In this document: one piece after another, positions 9,086-16,745 of the stretch
Layout of the letters: every line of letters begins with the position of its first letter
Position numbering within the stretch: the stretch's first letter is position 1
NCBI RefSeq assembly: GCF_018455725.1
Contig: NZ_JAHCLR010000050.1
Span: 1-38,397, forward strand
Direction: 5' to 3'
DNA length: 38,397 nt
Origin: Mycolicibacter acidiphilus
GTDB taxonomy: Bacteria > Actinomycetota > Actinomycetes > Mycobacteriales > Mycobacteriaceae
Notes under the pieces: model-generated
The model's database searches: none
Seen by the model: only the letters and a program-made list of their open reading frames with translations
Told to the model about the DNA's origin: nothing
Position numbers and translations under genes: made by a program

Positions 9086-10036
9086 TTAGCGCCGTGGTCC
9101 GTGTTTGGCGACGGTGTGGAGCAGGTCGGTGATGGTGGTGGGTGCGGTCCCGATGGAGAGGGCCATTTGGAGGAGCTGGCCCATGTGGGGCAGTTCGTGG
9201 CCGATGGCCTGGGCGTCAGTGGTGGCGGTGTCGAGGGCGATCCCGACTCGCACCGCGTCGGCTGCGGCGTAGTAGAGCCCGGCGGCAATGACGAGTGCCA
9301 TCACGCGGGCGTCGCCGCGGAGTTGGTTGGCGATGGTGGTCCAGACGACGGCTGCGGGCCGGGCGTTGTCGGCACCTGCAGCGAAGATCTGATCGCGGAC
9401 GGCGACGTTGGTGACGATTGCCAGTCCGACCCGGGTGGGCAGGTCGGCGGCGGCGGGCGCGCCCTCGACCACTGCAGCGAGCTCGTCGCCCAGACCGGGG
9501 TCGATGGAGGTGTCAGTTGCTGTCGGCGCAGCGGTGGTGGGCAGGAATTCGGCTTCGACGTCTTCGCGGGTGGCGTGGATGCCGCGTCCGGCGTACACGG
9601 CCTCAGCGCTCATGGTGGAGTCACGGTAGTCGGCGGTGGGGCCGGTGGTTCCAGTGATGAGTTCGGCCCACCGGGCACCGGGTTCGAAGGATTCGGCGAC
9701 GATCATGGCACGTACGGGGATGTCGGTGTCGATGAAGGCCTCGCTGAGCGCACGGACGATCGCAGCGGTGGTGCTCAAAGCGTGCGTGCCGCCGATGGCC
9801 ACCACGTAGACGCTGCTGAACTTCTTCGATGTGGCACCGATTCGCTGGGGCATGGCCGCGATTGCGGCGGGGGTGTCGTCGAGCGTGAGGGCGGCGCCGC
9901 ACGCGATGTACTCGCCCAGGATGTCGGTCGTGCTGCGCTGGGTGAGTACGGCGATGATGCGGTTGGTCGGCACATAGCCCATGAGGGCCGGCAGTGCTGC
10001 GATGACACCGGCAGGGGTGCTGATGCTGTGGTTCAC
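9086..10036 (-). CDS. DUF4192 family protein
   Basis: A 316-aa protein with the features I associate with DUF4192. The N-terminal ALPALMGYVPTNRIIAVL resembles the family's opening strand and helix, the middle has VYVVAIGG followed by RALSEAF, and RDSTMSAEAVYAGRGI leads into the second half. The biochemical function of this actinobacterial family is not known to me. The start is GTG 10036 with TGGAGAAC upstream. It is the first gene of a three-gene minus-strand operon with the DprA-like and 73-aa genes. Direct repeats upstream may control the operon. Confidence 0.85.
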   Translation of the reverse strand: MNHSISTPAGVIAALPALMGYVPTNRIIAVLTQRSTTDILGEYIACGAALTLDDTPAAIAAMPQRIGATSKKFSSVYVVAIGGTHALSTTAAIVRALSEAFIDTDIPVRAMIVAESFEPGARWAELITGTTGPTADYRDSTMSAEAVYAGRGIHATREDVEAEFLPTTAAPTATDTSIDPGLGDELAAVVEGAPAAADLPTRVGLAIVTNVAVRDQIFAAGADNARPAAVVWTTIANQLRGDARVMALVIAAGLYYAAADAVRVGIALDTATTDAQAIGHELPHMGQLLQMALSIGTAPTTITDLLHTVAKHGPRR

Positions 10037-10058
10037 AGTTGTTCTCCATCCGATTGCT

Positions 10059-10090
10059 GTATCATTTAAGCTGGTATCATTGCTAATACC
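10059..10090. repeat. GTATCATT direct repeats upstream of the DUF4192 operon
   Basis: GTATCATT occurs at 10059-10066 and 10074-10081, 15 bp apart. The second copy lies in an imperfect inverted repeat, GGTAT with ATACC at 10073-10090. This 20-50 bp zone upstream of GTG 10036 is AT-rich compared with its surroundings. An operator or promoter is likely, but no protein can be assigned. Confidence 0.4.
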
Positions 10091-10425
10091 ATTGAATGAC
10101 GGTAGGCACCATAGTTTCGGCAGAGTTTCCGAAAGCCCGTTACGGGACTACATCGGCGAGGCCAACGAAGGCGACCCACGTGTGTGTGGAACATTGCAGC
10201 CTGCGTCGCCGCGTCGCCCAAGTGGTTGGTACAGGTCTCAGCAACTGGTCGGCCCCAGGCTTGGACCACCACGCTGGGCGTGCCCGCAGGGGAGCGTGCG
10301 CCAGCCAGCGGCGCTCACCGTGCTCAAGAGGGTCTGAGCCTGTCCGCCATCACAGCGATCCGCGGCCGTTTGCATTGGATACCCACGAGGTTCGCAACCT
10401 GCGATAATGCCGGTGGAGGTAGGCC
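10091..10425. other. 335-bp stretch without a convincing gene
   Basis: Open frames cross this stretch on both strands, but none has a start with a ribosome site or a protein-like composition. No strong repeat or RNA gene is visible. It separates the divergent DUF4192 promoter from the 51-aa gene at 10426, and GATAAT at 10403-10408 is a possible -10 box for that gene. Confidence 0.4.
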
Positions 10426-10581
10426 ATGTTTGAGGATGCGCTGGAAGGACACTTGGTTGCACATGGCGGAGGCGTGGTGCTGCCCGAGGTATTGGACTTG
10501 CTGGTCTACGGACGCGTTCCCACCGGACAAGCGCGCTTAGACATGGCGTATCCGACGCCAGAGGATCCGAACTGGGTGTAG
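10426..10581 (+). CDS. 51-aa small protein with strong ribosome site
   Basis: A short gene reading MFEDALEGHLVAHGGG to GYG-like LVYGRVPTGQARLDMAYP and ending DPNWV. GGAGGT stands 5 nt before the ATG, which is strong evidence of translation. The protein is acidic and soluble, and I do not recognise it. It ends 24 bp before the TGGCAAGCCA palindrome that precedes the RHH/XRE pair, so it may share their transcript or control. A small regulatory or toxin-antitoxin-related role is possible but unsupported. Confidence 0.6.
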   Translation: MFEDALEGHLVAHGGGVVLPEVLDLLVYGRVPTGQARLDMAYPTPEDPNWV

Positions 10582-10604
10582 CTCTGTCCTGCCGCAGGTA
10601 GTAA

Positions 10605-10614
10605 TGGCAAGCCA
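10605..10614. promoter_or_regulatory. TGGCAAGCCA palindrome, candidate operator
   Basis: This is a perfect 10-bp palindrome flanked by TAA, giving TAATGGCAAGCCA. The same 13-bp word appears inverted in the ParB-like promoter at 15408-15420, and a one-base variant is at 15444-15456. It lies just upstream of the RHH/XRE pair, so it is probably a site for a shared regulator. Confidence 0.5.
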
Positions 10615-10633
10615 GTTGTGTCATGATGGCGGG

Positions 10634-10906
10634 ATGGCGGCCGACAGATTTCAACGCAGTGGCCCGCACCTGGAACAGGCCATGACGGTGCGGGTACCGC
10701 CAGGTCTGAAAGATGACGTGCGCAAGCTGCTCGACGATCACGACCGAGAATTGCGCGCCTTCGTGGTGGCGTCCCTGCGGGCGTTACACGATCAGCCCGA
10801 GGCGTTCCTGGCGTACCTCAAGCCCTATTGGCCAGAACCGCGCCTTCGGGGCCGGCCGCCGGCATCGCCACGTAAGGCATCGACCTCTAGACAAGACGGG
10901 CACTGA
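10634..10906 (+). CDS. Small ribbon-helix-helix-like DNA-binding protein
   Basis: A 90-aa protein from ATG 10634. The core MTVRVPPGLKDDVRKLL resembles an Arc/CopG-type ribbon-helix-helix: a short basic strand, then a helix, with a second helix ELRAFVVASLRAL. A Pro/Arg-rich tail (PRLRGRPPASPRK) follows. The start is uncertain. ATG 10604 would overlap the palindrome and ATG 10682 would begin exactly at the RHH strand. No candidate has a strong ribosome site. It is followed after 1 bp by an XRE regulator gene, so the two are almost certainly co-expressed. Confidence 0.65.
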   Translation: MAADRFQRSGPHLEQAMTVRVPPGLKDDVRKLLDDHDRELRAFVVASLRALHDQPEAFLAYLKPYWPEPRLRGRPPASPRKASTSRQDGH

Positions 10907-10907
10907 T

Positions 10908-11198
10908 ATGGCAGGGGAGTCGGGCTCAGCGAAATCCTCTATGTACCAGCAACAGCCGCATTCCGACGACGAGATGATTCTGTTGCGCGTGATCGGCAAG
11001 CGGGTCGAGTTGTATAGGGAACTTGCCGGTATGTCCCAGCGGGAGCTAGCTGAAGAATCTGGCGTCGGTCGGTCAAGTTTGCGTCAGATCGAGCAGGGGG
11101 TCCACAATCCGCGCCTGCTGACTCTGGCTCGGATCGCCCAAGCCGCCGACACGACCGTCGCTCAACTACTTGAGCCACCTGCCGGCACCGGCGACTGA
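10908..11198 (+). CDS. XRE-family transcriptional regulator
   Basis: A 96-aa protein with a single Cro/C1-type helix-turn-helix covering about residues 24-82. The pattern is clear: IGKRVELYRELAGMSQREL, then LAEESGVGRSSLRQIEQG as the recognition unit, then PRLLTLARIAQAADTTVAQLL. There is no other domain. The ATG lies 1 bp after the stop of the RHH-like gene (TGATATG), which indicates translational coupling. It probably controls its own operon, and perhaps others through the repeated TGGCWWGCCA sites. That pairing is a hypothesis. Confidence 0.88.
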   Translation: MAGESGSAKSSMYQQQPHSDDEMILLRVIGKRVELYRELAGMSQRELAEESGVGRSSLRQIEQGVHNPRLLTLARIAQAADTTVAQLLEPPAGTGD

Positions 11199-11276
11199 TC
11201 TGAAAGATGGCAGACGACACCGCGTCGTCGAGGTCGCGGGCGGTAACCCATGCATTCGCGGGCGGTCGGATGAAGT

Positions 11277-12413
11277 TCAGGTCTGCGGCGTTGATTTGCG
11301 CCGGGGCGATGGGCGCTCGAGGTCCTTGAGTTGTGCGCGGTAGGTTTCGGCGACCTCATGGGCGGCCGTGAGGGCCGCGGTGAGGGCCTGGGCGCGTTCC
11401 TCGGCGATGTGGGTGAGCTGGGCAACCTGTTCGGCGTGGGCAGCTCGCTGTGCGTCGCGCTCGGTCTGGAACTCGGTGCGCTGGCGGTCAAGTTCCTGAC
11501 GGATCGCAGTTAGGGCCTCTCGGTCAGACACTGCAATCTGTTGGACCAGGCGGGTCTCGGCGGTGGCGGTCGCCAACTCCACCCGGGCCGCGGTCGCGGC
11601 GGCCGCCGCGGCACCGGCTTGACTCCGGGCTGATTCGACGTCTGCGCGCAGCTGTGTGATCGCGTCTGCGGCCTGAGTTTCGGCTGCATCGAGGGCGGTG
11701 CGTGCGGCTGCCGCGGCAGCACGGGCCTCGGTGGCTTCGTCGCGGGCCTGCTGGAGCTCTGCTTGGTGTTGCGTGGTGGTGGCGGCGTGCTTCTCGTTGG
11801 CGGCGGCCAGTTCGCTGCGGGCCTGGGTGACCTCGGCCTCGGCTGCGGCCTGCACCTGGTGGAGCTGCGCTTGAGCGGCGTCACGGATTTGAGCGGCCTC
11901 GGTGAGCGCATCGGCGGCAATGGCATCGGCTTCGGCGCGATCGCGTTCGGCGTGCTCGGCGCGTGCGGTCGCGGCTCGGGCGATGCGTTCGGCGTCGGCT
12001 GCGCGGCGTTCGGCGTCGACGACCTTGGCCAGGGCGTCGCGGTGGGCGTCTTCGACTTCGGCGCCAGCTGCCTCCAGGTCGCTGGCGGTGCGCAGCGTGT
12101 CAAGGAGTGCATCGAGGTATCGGCGCTGTTCGGCGAGTTTGTCGGGTAGCTCGGTGAGGTGCTGTTCGAGGGTGGCCCGGGCCAGGGAGACGGGCGCGGC
12201 GACACCGGGCGGGTCTTGGGTGTCCACGGTGGATTGCTGAGCCTGACGCGCCTTCCAGGCGGTTACCCGGTTGTGCACGGGACCACCGTCGTCATCGGCT
12301 TGTTCGCAGTAGCGGGTCGGGCGGCCGGTTGTGGGATCGGGCCGGCGGGGGCGTGTGCAGCCGGGGTAGGTGCAGGGTTCCCGGGTGAGATCCATTGCGG
12401 GTGTCTCGCTCAT
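11277..12413 (-). CDS. Long coiled-coil plasmid protein with N-terminal Cys site (KfrA-like)
   Basis: A 378-aa protein. Residues 14-47 contain C14, C19, C36 and H47 in CTYPGCTRP and RPTRYCEQ, a plausible zinc-binding DNA-contact module. From about residue 75 to 365 it is an almost unbroken Ala/Glu/Arg coiled coil, ending in basic RPSPRRKSTPQT. A small N-terminal DNA-binding module on a long coiled coil is the architecture of KfrA-type plasmid proteins, which autoregulate and help stability. Sequence relation to KfrA itself is not claimed. The ATG is at 12413. Upstream lie an inverted repeat and tandem pentamers suited to autoregulation. Confidence 0.75.
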   Translation of the reverse strand: MSETPAMDLTREPCTYPGCTRPRRPDPTTGRPTRYCEQADDDGGPVHNRVTAWKARQAQQSTVDTQDPPGVAAPVSLARATLEQHLTELPDKLAEQRRYLDALLDTLRTASDLEAAGAEVEDAHRDALAKVVDAERRAADAERIARAATARAEHAERDRAEADAIAADALTEAAQIRDAAQAQLHQVQAAAEAEVTQARSELAAANEKHAATTTQHQAELQQARDEATEARAAAAAARTALDAAETQAADAITQLRADVESARSQAGAAAAAATAARVELATATAETRLVQQIAVSDREALTAIRQELDRQRTEFQTERDAQRAAHAEQVAQLTHIAEERAQALTAALTAAHEVAETYRAQLKDLERPSPRRKSTPQT

Positions 12414-12428
12414 GTTGGCGACGATACA

Positions 12429-12490
12429 CGTTACGTCACTAAGCAGAACGTAACGGAACTAAACTAGTCGAAACGGAACGGAACGGAACG
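12429..12490. promoter_or_regulatory. Inverted repeat plus ACGGA pentamers upstream of the coiled-coil gene
   Basis: CGTTACGT (12429-12436) is inverted as ACGTAACG (12448-12455). ACGGA is then repeated three times in tandem at 12473-12487, with one more ACGGA in the right arm region at 12453-12457. This starts 16 bp upstream of ATG 12413 and fits an operator for the coiled-coil protein. The rest of the 12491-12683 gap shows nothing further. Confidence 0.5.
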
Positions 12491-12683
12491 CAATAAACTC
12501 GGTGTGCGCTGGGTCCCGATGCCGTCGGTGCAGGCCTGGGGTGATCGGCAGGCAGCGCCGGCGACGGCGACCGGGCAGGCCGCGGTCCAGCCCCGGCTGC
12601 GAGTGTGCGGACGGGGTCACCAGGTCAGTAACTGGCCGCTGTGCGCGGGTTCCGTGGCTAGTTGTGGTGTTCCACCACGTTGG

Positions 12684-13328
12684 TTACACGGGCGACTCTC
12701 CTGGGCCGGCCGCCAGATGCAACATTCGGTGTGGATTTTCTACCGCCGATGTTGCATTCGCAGATCGACCGGATTGGGTGTTGCCTTCGCGCCAGGACGT
12801 TTCGAAGCAGTCGGTGCCGTTGATGACGCACGGGCAGTTTGCTGGGTCACCGTCGTAGGACCAGCCGAACCGGGTCAGTGTGGCGTCGATCTGATTAACC
12901 AGGGCGGCTGGCAGGGCCGGTCCGGCGCAGATGAGTTCGACGGCGGCGAAGCTGGTGGCCGCGGGCTGGGTTACCCATTGCTCGGCTGGGACGAGGTCGA
13001 GGCCCCAGAGGATGCGTGCGCCCTCCCCTGCGGTGCGGAGGCGTGCCACGACGGATGCGAGCATGTCGAGTTCACCGGGTCGGTGTGGTCCGAATGCGTT
13101 GGGGGCGTGGGTGATCCACGCTGCGAGGTCCAGGCGCGCCCATAGACGTAGGAGTGCGCCGTCGGGGCTTGGGGCGCAGCCCGGTTGTGGTGGCCACATC
13201 GGGAGGCCGGCGGTGACCGCCTGTGCGGTATCGAGGCCTCGCCGCAGTGCAGCGGGAATGTTGAGCGTGTTCAGGTAGTGGGTGAGGAGCTGCGGGGCCA
13301 GGCGCTCGGGGCGGTCAGAACCGGTCAC
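12684..13328 (-). CDS. 214-aa protein of unknown function
   Basis: I do not recognise this protein. It has a helical N-terminal half (LLTHYLNTLNIPAALRRGL, then LWARLDLAAWITHAPN) and ends with a Cys-containing stretch NCPCVINGTDCFETSW. The frame is open to 13565, but that extension overlaps the upstream gene. The GTG at 13328 has AGAGG about 8 nt upstream and lies 32 bp after the preceding stop, so it is the preferred start. It is the third gene downstream of the ParB-like gene on one strand. The three small gaps suggest one operon for plasmid maintenance, but a role is not visible in the sequence. Confidence 0.65.
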   Translation of the reverse strand: MTGSDRPERLAPQLLTHYLNTLNIPAALRRGLDTAQAVTAGLPMWPPQPGCAPSPDGALLRLWARLDLAAWITHAPNAFGPHRPGELDMLASVVARLRTAGEGARILWGLDLVPAEQWVTQPAATSFAAVELICAGPALPAALVNQIDATLTRFGWSYDGDPANCPCVINGTDCFETSWREGNTQSGRSANATSAVENPHRMLHLAAGPGESPV

Positions 13329-13360
13329 TGTTGAAACCTCTGGTTGCGTCGTGTGGCACG

Positions 13361-13768
13361 TCAGTTGGTGCGCAGGCGGTCGGTGACGCGCCACTGAACG
13401 GCAGCGAAGTCGTCGGGGGAGAGGTTGTCGATGACTGGTCCCCAGCCGCTGTTGGCGTCGAAGTGATCGTGCAGGCTTGAGAAGTCGACGACCGGTGGGA
13501 TGTGGCCAGCAGCGACCATCGCTTGGATTTGGTCGATGATCTGGGCAGCCCAGGTGTCGATGCAAAACCAGTAGTTGATCGTCTCGCCGGTGGCACGTTG
13601 GATGCGGTCGTGGCGGACGTGTGCCCAGCTGATGAATCGCCGGCCGCTGGCGTAGCGAACTCGGGCCAGCGGGTAGTTGCCGAACTCGGTTGCGCTGTCG
13701 AATAGACGTACCGTTGCGACGAAGACCGGCCGGGTGTCGGTGGGATTGTCGGGATGGTAGATGGTCAC
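13361..13768 (-). CDS. 135-aa protein of unknown function
   Basis: A 135-aa soluble protein that I do not recognise. It opens MTIYHPDNPTDTRPVFVATV and has alternating strands and a helix (WAAQIIDQIQAMVAAGH), then an acidic C-terminal region containing NLSPDDFAAVQWRVTD. The start is GTG 13768 with GGTAAGGACAGG upstream. It lies 30 bp after the ParB-like stop and 32 bp before the next gene, all on the minus strand. Operon membership is well supported and function is not. Confidence 0.7.
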   Translation of the reverse strand: MTIYHPDNPTDTRPVFVATVRLFDSATEFGNYPLARVRYASGRRFISWAHVRHDRIQRATGETINYWFCIDTWAAQIIDQIQAMVAAGHIPPVVDFSSLHDHFDANSGWGPVIDNLSPDDFAAVQWRVTDRLRTN

Positions 13769-13798
13769 CGAACCTGTCCTTACCTGGGCGTATGGGTG

Positions 13799-15376
13799 TC
13801 AGTGGGCGGCTTTGTCGGCGATGTGCTGATCGTAAACAGCGTCACTGACACGTTCGCCGGTCACGATGCGCTCAACGTCGGCGAGGGTGTAGCCCTGCCG
13901 GGTCAGGAATTGGAGGTACTCGAAGGTCGGCACGGTCTGGTGGTGGTAGGCGCTGCCGCGCCAGGCGTCTTTGGGAAGTGCGGTCTCCAGCGCCCCGCAC
14001 ACCATGCCCAGGATCAGCATCTGTGCTCGGGCATCGCCGGTGGTCTCCACCGTTGCGGTGGCATCGCGCATGATCACGTCTTCGGGCAGGTTGAGCAGGT
14101 TCGCCGCGATCGCCTGGGTGCGGTAGTCGGCCAGCAGGTTTGGGCAGCGGGCCAGCACCGTCGCGGCGAAGACGCTCGCACCGGCTGGTGGGGTCTTGCG
14201 TGCCAGCAGGGTGGTCACAAACGTGCGTCGCACTCCTTCGGCTGCCTGGCCGAGCTTGTTGAGGGCGAGTACCTTGCGGCGCTCTCGTGATTCGGCTTCG
14301 GCGCGGTCTTCGGCGGCTTGTCCGTCGGTGGCGCCCGTGCTGGAGGTGGTGCCGGTGGTGCTGTAGTGGGCGGGCATGGTGAGGCCGGCGGCGGCAACGT
14401 CGAGGCAGTAGTACTGGGTGGCTTCGAACACCAGGGCCTCGGTGAGGGTGTTGGGGTGGCGTTTCCCCTGGGCGGCGGGGGTGTCGGTGTCTTCGGCATC
14501 CCAGTCCACGTCGTTCTCGTCGATGATCTGGCCGGTCTGCGCGTCGGCGTATCCCGTGTAGCCGGTCAGGGTGACCGCCCAGTGCGCGGGCGTCAGGGTC
14601 ATCTCGTCGGGGTCGACGCGCTCCCCATCGGCGGTGCGGAGCCGGTGGTAGCTGACGTAGTTGGGGTCATCGAAGGCCGGTCGATCCTCCAGCACGGTAT
14701 AGCCGCGTTCGGTCCAGTCCACAACCGCCTTGGCGTAGGCGGCTTGCTCGATGCGCTCCTCGCGCAGCTGGGCGACGACGTGGACGAACCGGGGGTCGCC
14801 GGATGCGCGGCTGAGCCTGTCGAGGGCACCGGGCATGTCCTCGAATTCGGCGAATGCGGCGGCTTCCTCCAGGGTCAGCTGGCCGTTGTCGAGGGCCGCG
14901 AGGGCGGCGTCGCTGCGCGATGCTGCTTGTGCTGCGGTGACGGTCTGCTTCTTCACCGACAGTTGCTTGGCGACCTTGGTGATCGACAGGCCGGTGGTCA
15001 GCATTTCCTGGATGCCACGGGCGCGTTGGGCGTCGGTCAGGTCGTGCTTGTGGTCGTTGGTGACGATCTGCTGGGCGATCCGCGCGGCGGTGTCCTGTGC
15101 GGTGTCGCTGATGTCGTAGGGCTGCACGCAGACCGGCACGGTGGCCAGGCCGACCTGGCGTGCGGCGAGCAGGCGGCGCTGGCCGTCCCGGACGATGACC
15201 TCGGTTCCGCCGGGCCGACGGATCGCCGCGAGGGGGACGATCACGCCGTGTTCGGCGATGCTGGCGATGAACTGCTCGCTGAGGGCGGCGTCGTCGCGCA
15301 CGTTGGTGTCGAGGACTAGGGCGTTGGGGTCGAGGTATTCCAGGACTCCGGTCGGTGCGGTGATGGGTTCGGTCAT
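13799..15376 (-). CDS. ParB/Spo0J-like DNA-binding protein
   Basis: A 525-aa protein with a ParB-type N-terminal domain. Residues 14-30 set out a site list (LEYLDPNALVLDTNVRDD), residues 39-52 read SIAEHGVIVPLAAI, and VRDGQRRLLAARQVG (62-76) is the GERR-like nucleotide-binding box. A helix-turn-helix follows at about 128-150 (TTGLSITKVAKQLSVKKQTV). The C-terminal 350 residues are longer than in classical ParB and unknown to me. ATG 15376 has GAGGAAGG upstream. It is not beside parA, which has its own small partner 23 kb away, so it may act as a global plasmid regulator like KorB. Two palindromes flank its promoter and would suit autoregulation. Confidence 0.85.
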   Translation of the reverse strand: MTEPITAPTGVLEYLDPNALVLDTNVRDDAALSEQFIASIAEHGVIVPLAAIRRPGGTEVIVRDGQRRLLAARQVGLATVPVCVQPYDISDTAQDTAARIAQQIVTNDHKHDLTDAQRARGIQEMLTTGLSITKVAKQLSVKKQTVTAAQAASRSDAALAALDNGQLTLEEAAAFAEFEDMPGALDRLSRASGDPRFVHVVAQLREERIEQAAYAKAVVDWTERGYTVLEDRPAFDDPNYVSYHRLRTADGERVDPDEMTLTPAHWAVTLTGYTGYADAQTGQIIDENDVDWDAEDTDTPAAQGKRHPNTLTEALVFEATQYYCLDVAAAGLTMPAHYSTTGTTSSTGATDGQAAEDRAEAESRERRKVLALNKLGQAAEGVRRTFVTTLLARKTPPAGASVFAATVLARCPNLLADYRTQAIAANLLNLPEDVIMRDATATVETTGDARAQMLILGMVCGALETALPKDAWRGSAYHHQTVPTFEYLQFLTRQGYTLADVERIVTGERVSDAVYDQHIADKAAH

Positions 15377-15407
15377 GGTGTGGCCTTCCTCGAACGGATA
15401 ACTATAG

Positions 15408-15453
15408 TGGCTTGCCATTAATACTACTCGACTATTCCATAAAGGGCAAGCCA
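15408..15453 (-). promoter_or_regulatory. ParB-like promoter with two TGGCWWGCCA-type sites
   Basis: On the minus strand TTGCCC is followed after 17 bp by TAGTAT, a plausible -35/-10 pair. TGGCTTGCCA at 15408-15417 lies just downstream of the -10, and GGGCAAGCCA at 15444-15453 overlaps the -35. Both have ATTA on the plus strand immediately after. A repressor at these sites would block the promoter. Confidence 0.55.
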
Positions 15454-15504
15454 TTATAGGTAGTGGGTTCCGTCGGGGCGTTGCGCGAACAGGAAGACGC
15501 CGGC

Positions 15505-16575
15505 CTACTGCTGCGGCAGCATGTCGTAGAGCGGGTTCTGCGCTGCGGCACTGCGGGTTTCAGTGCCCGCGGCGCTGACGTAGCGCTGTGAGGTGGTCAT
15601 GGATTCATGGCCCAGCAGGTTCATCAGGGTGTAGATGCTGACGTTGGCGTGCGCGAGCTCTGTGGCATAGGTGTGCCGCAGGCTGTGGGTGATAGCACCC
15701 GGGACCGGCATGGCGTCCCCACCGGCATTTTTGAAGGCACGGGCGATCCGCGATTGCAACGTCGCCCGGGTGATCCGCTCGCCGTCGCGCCCGACGAACA
15801 GCGGTGCGGTCGCCGGCCACCGCGACAACCCGGTCTCGGTGGTGGGGTCACCGCGCTTGCGGCGCACCCCCTGGGGGAACCGGATCGCCCGACTATCCAG
15901 GTAGGCGTTGAGAATCGGCAGCAGCGTCGCCTCCACCGGCACGTTTCGTTCCTTGCGCCCTTTGCCCTTCACTCTGATCAGCGCGGTGCCATCCGAACGG
16001 ATCTGCACATCACCGACGTTGGCGGCCACAAGTTCAGAGGCCCGCATCCCGGTGACCAGCGGTGTGGTCAGCACGGCCAGGTCGCGCTCAGCCCACACCG
16101 TCTTCTTCTTCGACCCGGCATCCCGCATCACTGCATCAATGAGTGCCTGAACGGTGCTGTGCGACAGCGACTTTGGCACCGTTTTCGTGGCGCTGGGGCG
16201 GGTCACCAGTTGCATCGGATTGCCCGGTATCCGCCCCTCGGCGTACAACCAGGTACACAGGCCGTTCCACGTCGACCAGCAGCGTCGCACCGACGCCGCT
16301 TCGTGCGCGGGAACATAGGTCTCGAATGCCTCGCGCATCACGGTCTTGGTGATGTCCTCAGGGCGCATCTGCGCCGGTCGCCCGCCGGTGACGATGTCAG
16401 CGATAGCGCGCACGTCCTGGCGCCACGCAGCCACCGTGTGCGGTGACGGCTTACGGCCGGCCCGCCACGCCATGTACTCACTGAACCAGTCGGGTAGTGA
16501 CCCGTCGTCGTCGGCCGCGCCCGCCGGAGAGGAGGGCACATCAGTCCGTGGAGTCTCATCGGTCTCAGTGGTCAC
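15505..16575 (-). CDS. Tyrosine recombinase/integrase
   Basis: A 356-aa XerC/D-like recombinase. Residues 28-115 form the SAM-like core-binding domain. The catalytic domain has all the expected residues: R178 in TGMRASEL, a lysine in VKGKGRKE (203-208), H297 and R300 in HSLRHTYATELAH, H323 in LLGHESM, and nucleophile Y332 in QRYV. The likely start is GTG 16575, with no strong ribosome site. On a plasmid such enzymes usually resolve multimers, and on an integrative element they insert it. No tRNA gene or att core is visible, so I cannot tell which. It lies upstream of the ParB-like gene on the same strand. Confidence 0.93.
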   Translation of the reverse strand: MTTETDETPRTDVPSSPAGAADDDGSLPDWFSEYMAWRAGRKPSPHTVAAWRQDVRAIADIVTGGRPAQMRPEDITKTVMREAFETYVPAHEAASVRRCWSTWNGLCTWLYAEGRIPGNPMQLVTRPSATKTVPKSLSHSTVQALIDAVMRDAGSKKKTVWAERDLAVLTTPLVTGMRASELVAANVGDVQIRSDGTALIRVKGKGRKERNVPVEATLLPILNAYLDSRAIRFPQGVRRKRGDPTTETGLSRWPATAPLFVGRDGERITRATLQSRIARAFKNAGGDAMPVPGAITHSLRHTYATELAHANVSIYTLMNLLGHESMTTSQRYVSAAGTETRSAAAQNPLYDMLPQQ

Positions 16576-16745
16576 AATTGCTTCATATTAGCGATTATGG
16601 AGCAAACAACACAGATGCCACACCGGAGGGCCGCCGTGTGGGTTTTCCCGTTGACACCATGCGAGATCGACGTTGGCCATGCCCACCGCGGTGGACCCGT
16701 GGGCAGGACACTGCCGACGCACGGACATCAAGCACGACTGTCCTG

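Noticed and set aside
9083-10069. 328-aa plus-strand open frame opposite the DUF4192 gene
   Set aside because: No domain, Gly/Asp-rich antisense composition, and the other strand encodes a recognisable family.
12473-12490. Short tandem repeats considered as a CRISPR array or iterons
   Set aside because: Five-base units without spacers are not a CRISPR array, and three units beside a coiled-coil gene do not make an iteron origin without a rep gene.
14318-15319. 333-aa plus-strand open frame opposite the ParB-like gene
   Set aside because: Composition is Gly/Val-rich antisense, and the ParB motifs are on the minus strand.
15409-15452. GGCTTGCC/GGCAAGCC considered as the recombinase core site
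   Set aside because: The spacer of 28 bp is too long for a dif- or loxP-like core, and a third copy upstream of a regulator pair points to an operator instead.
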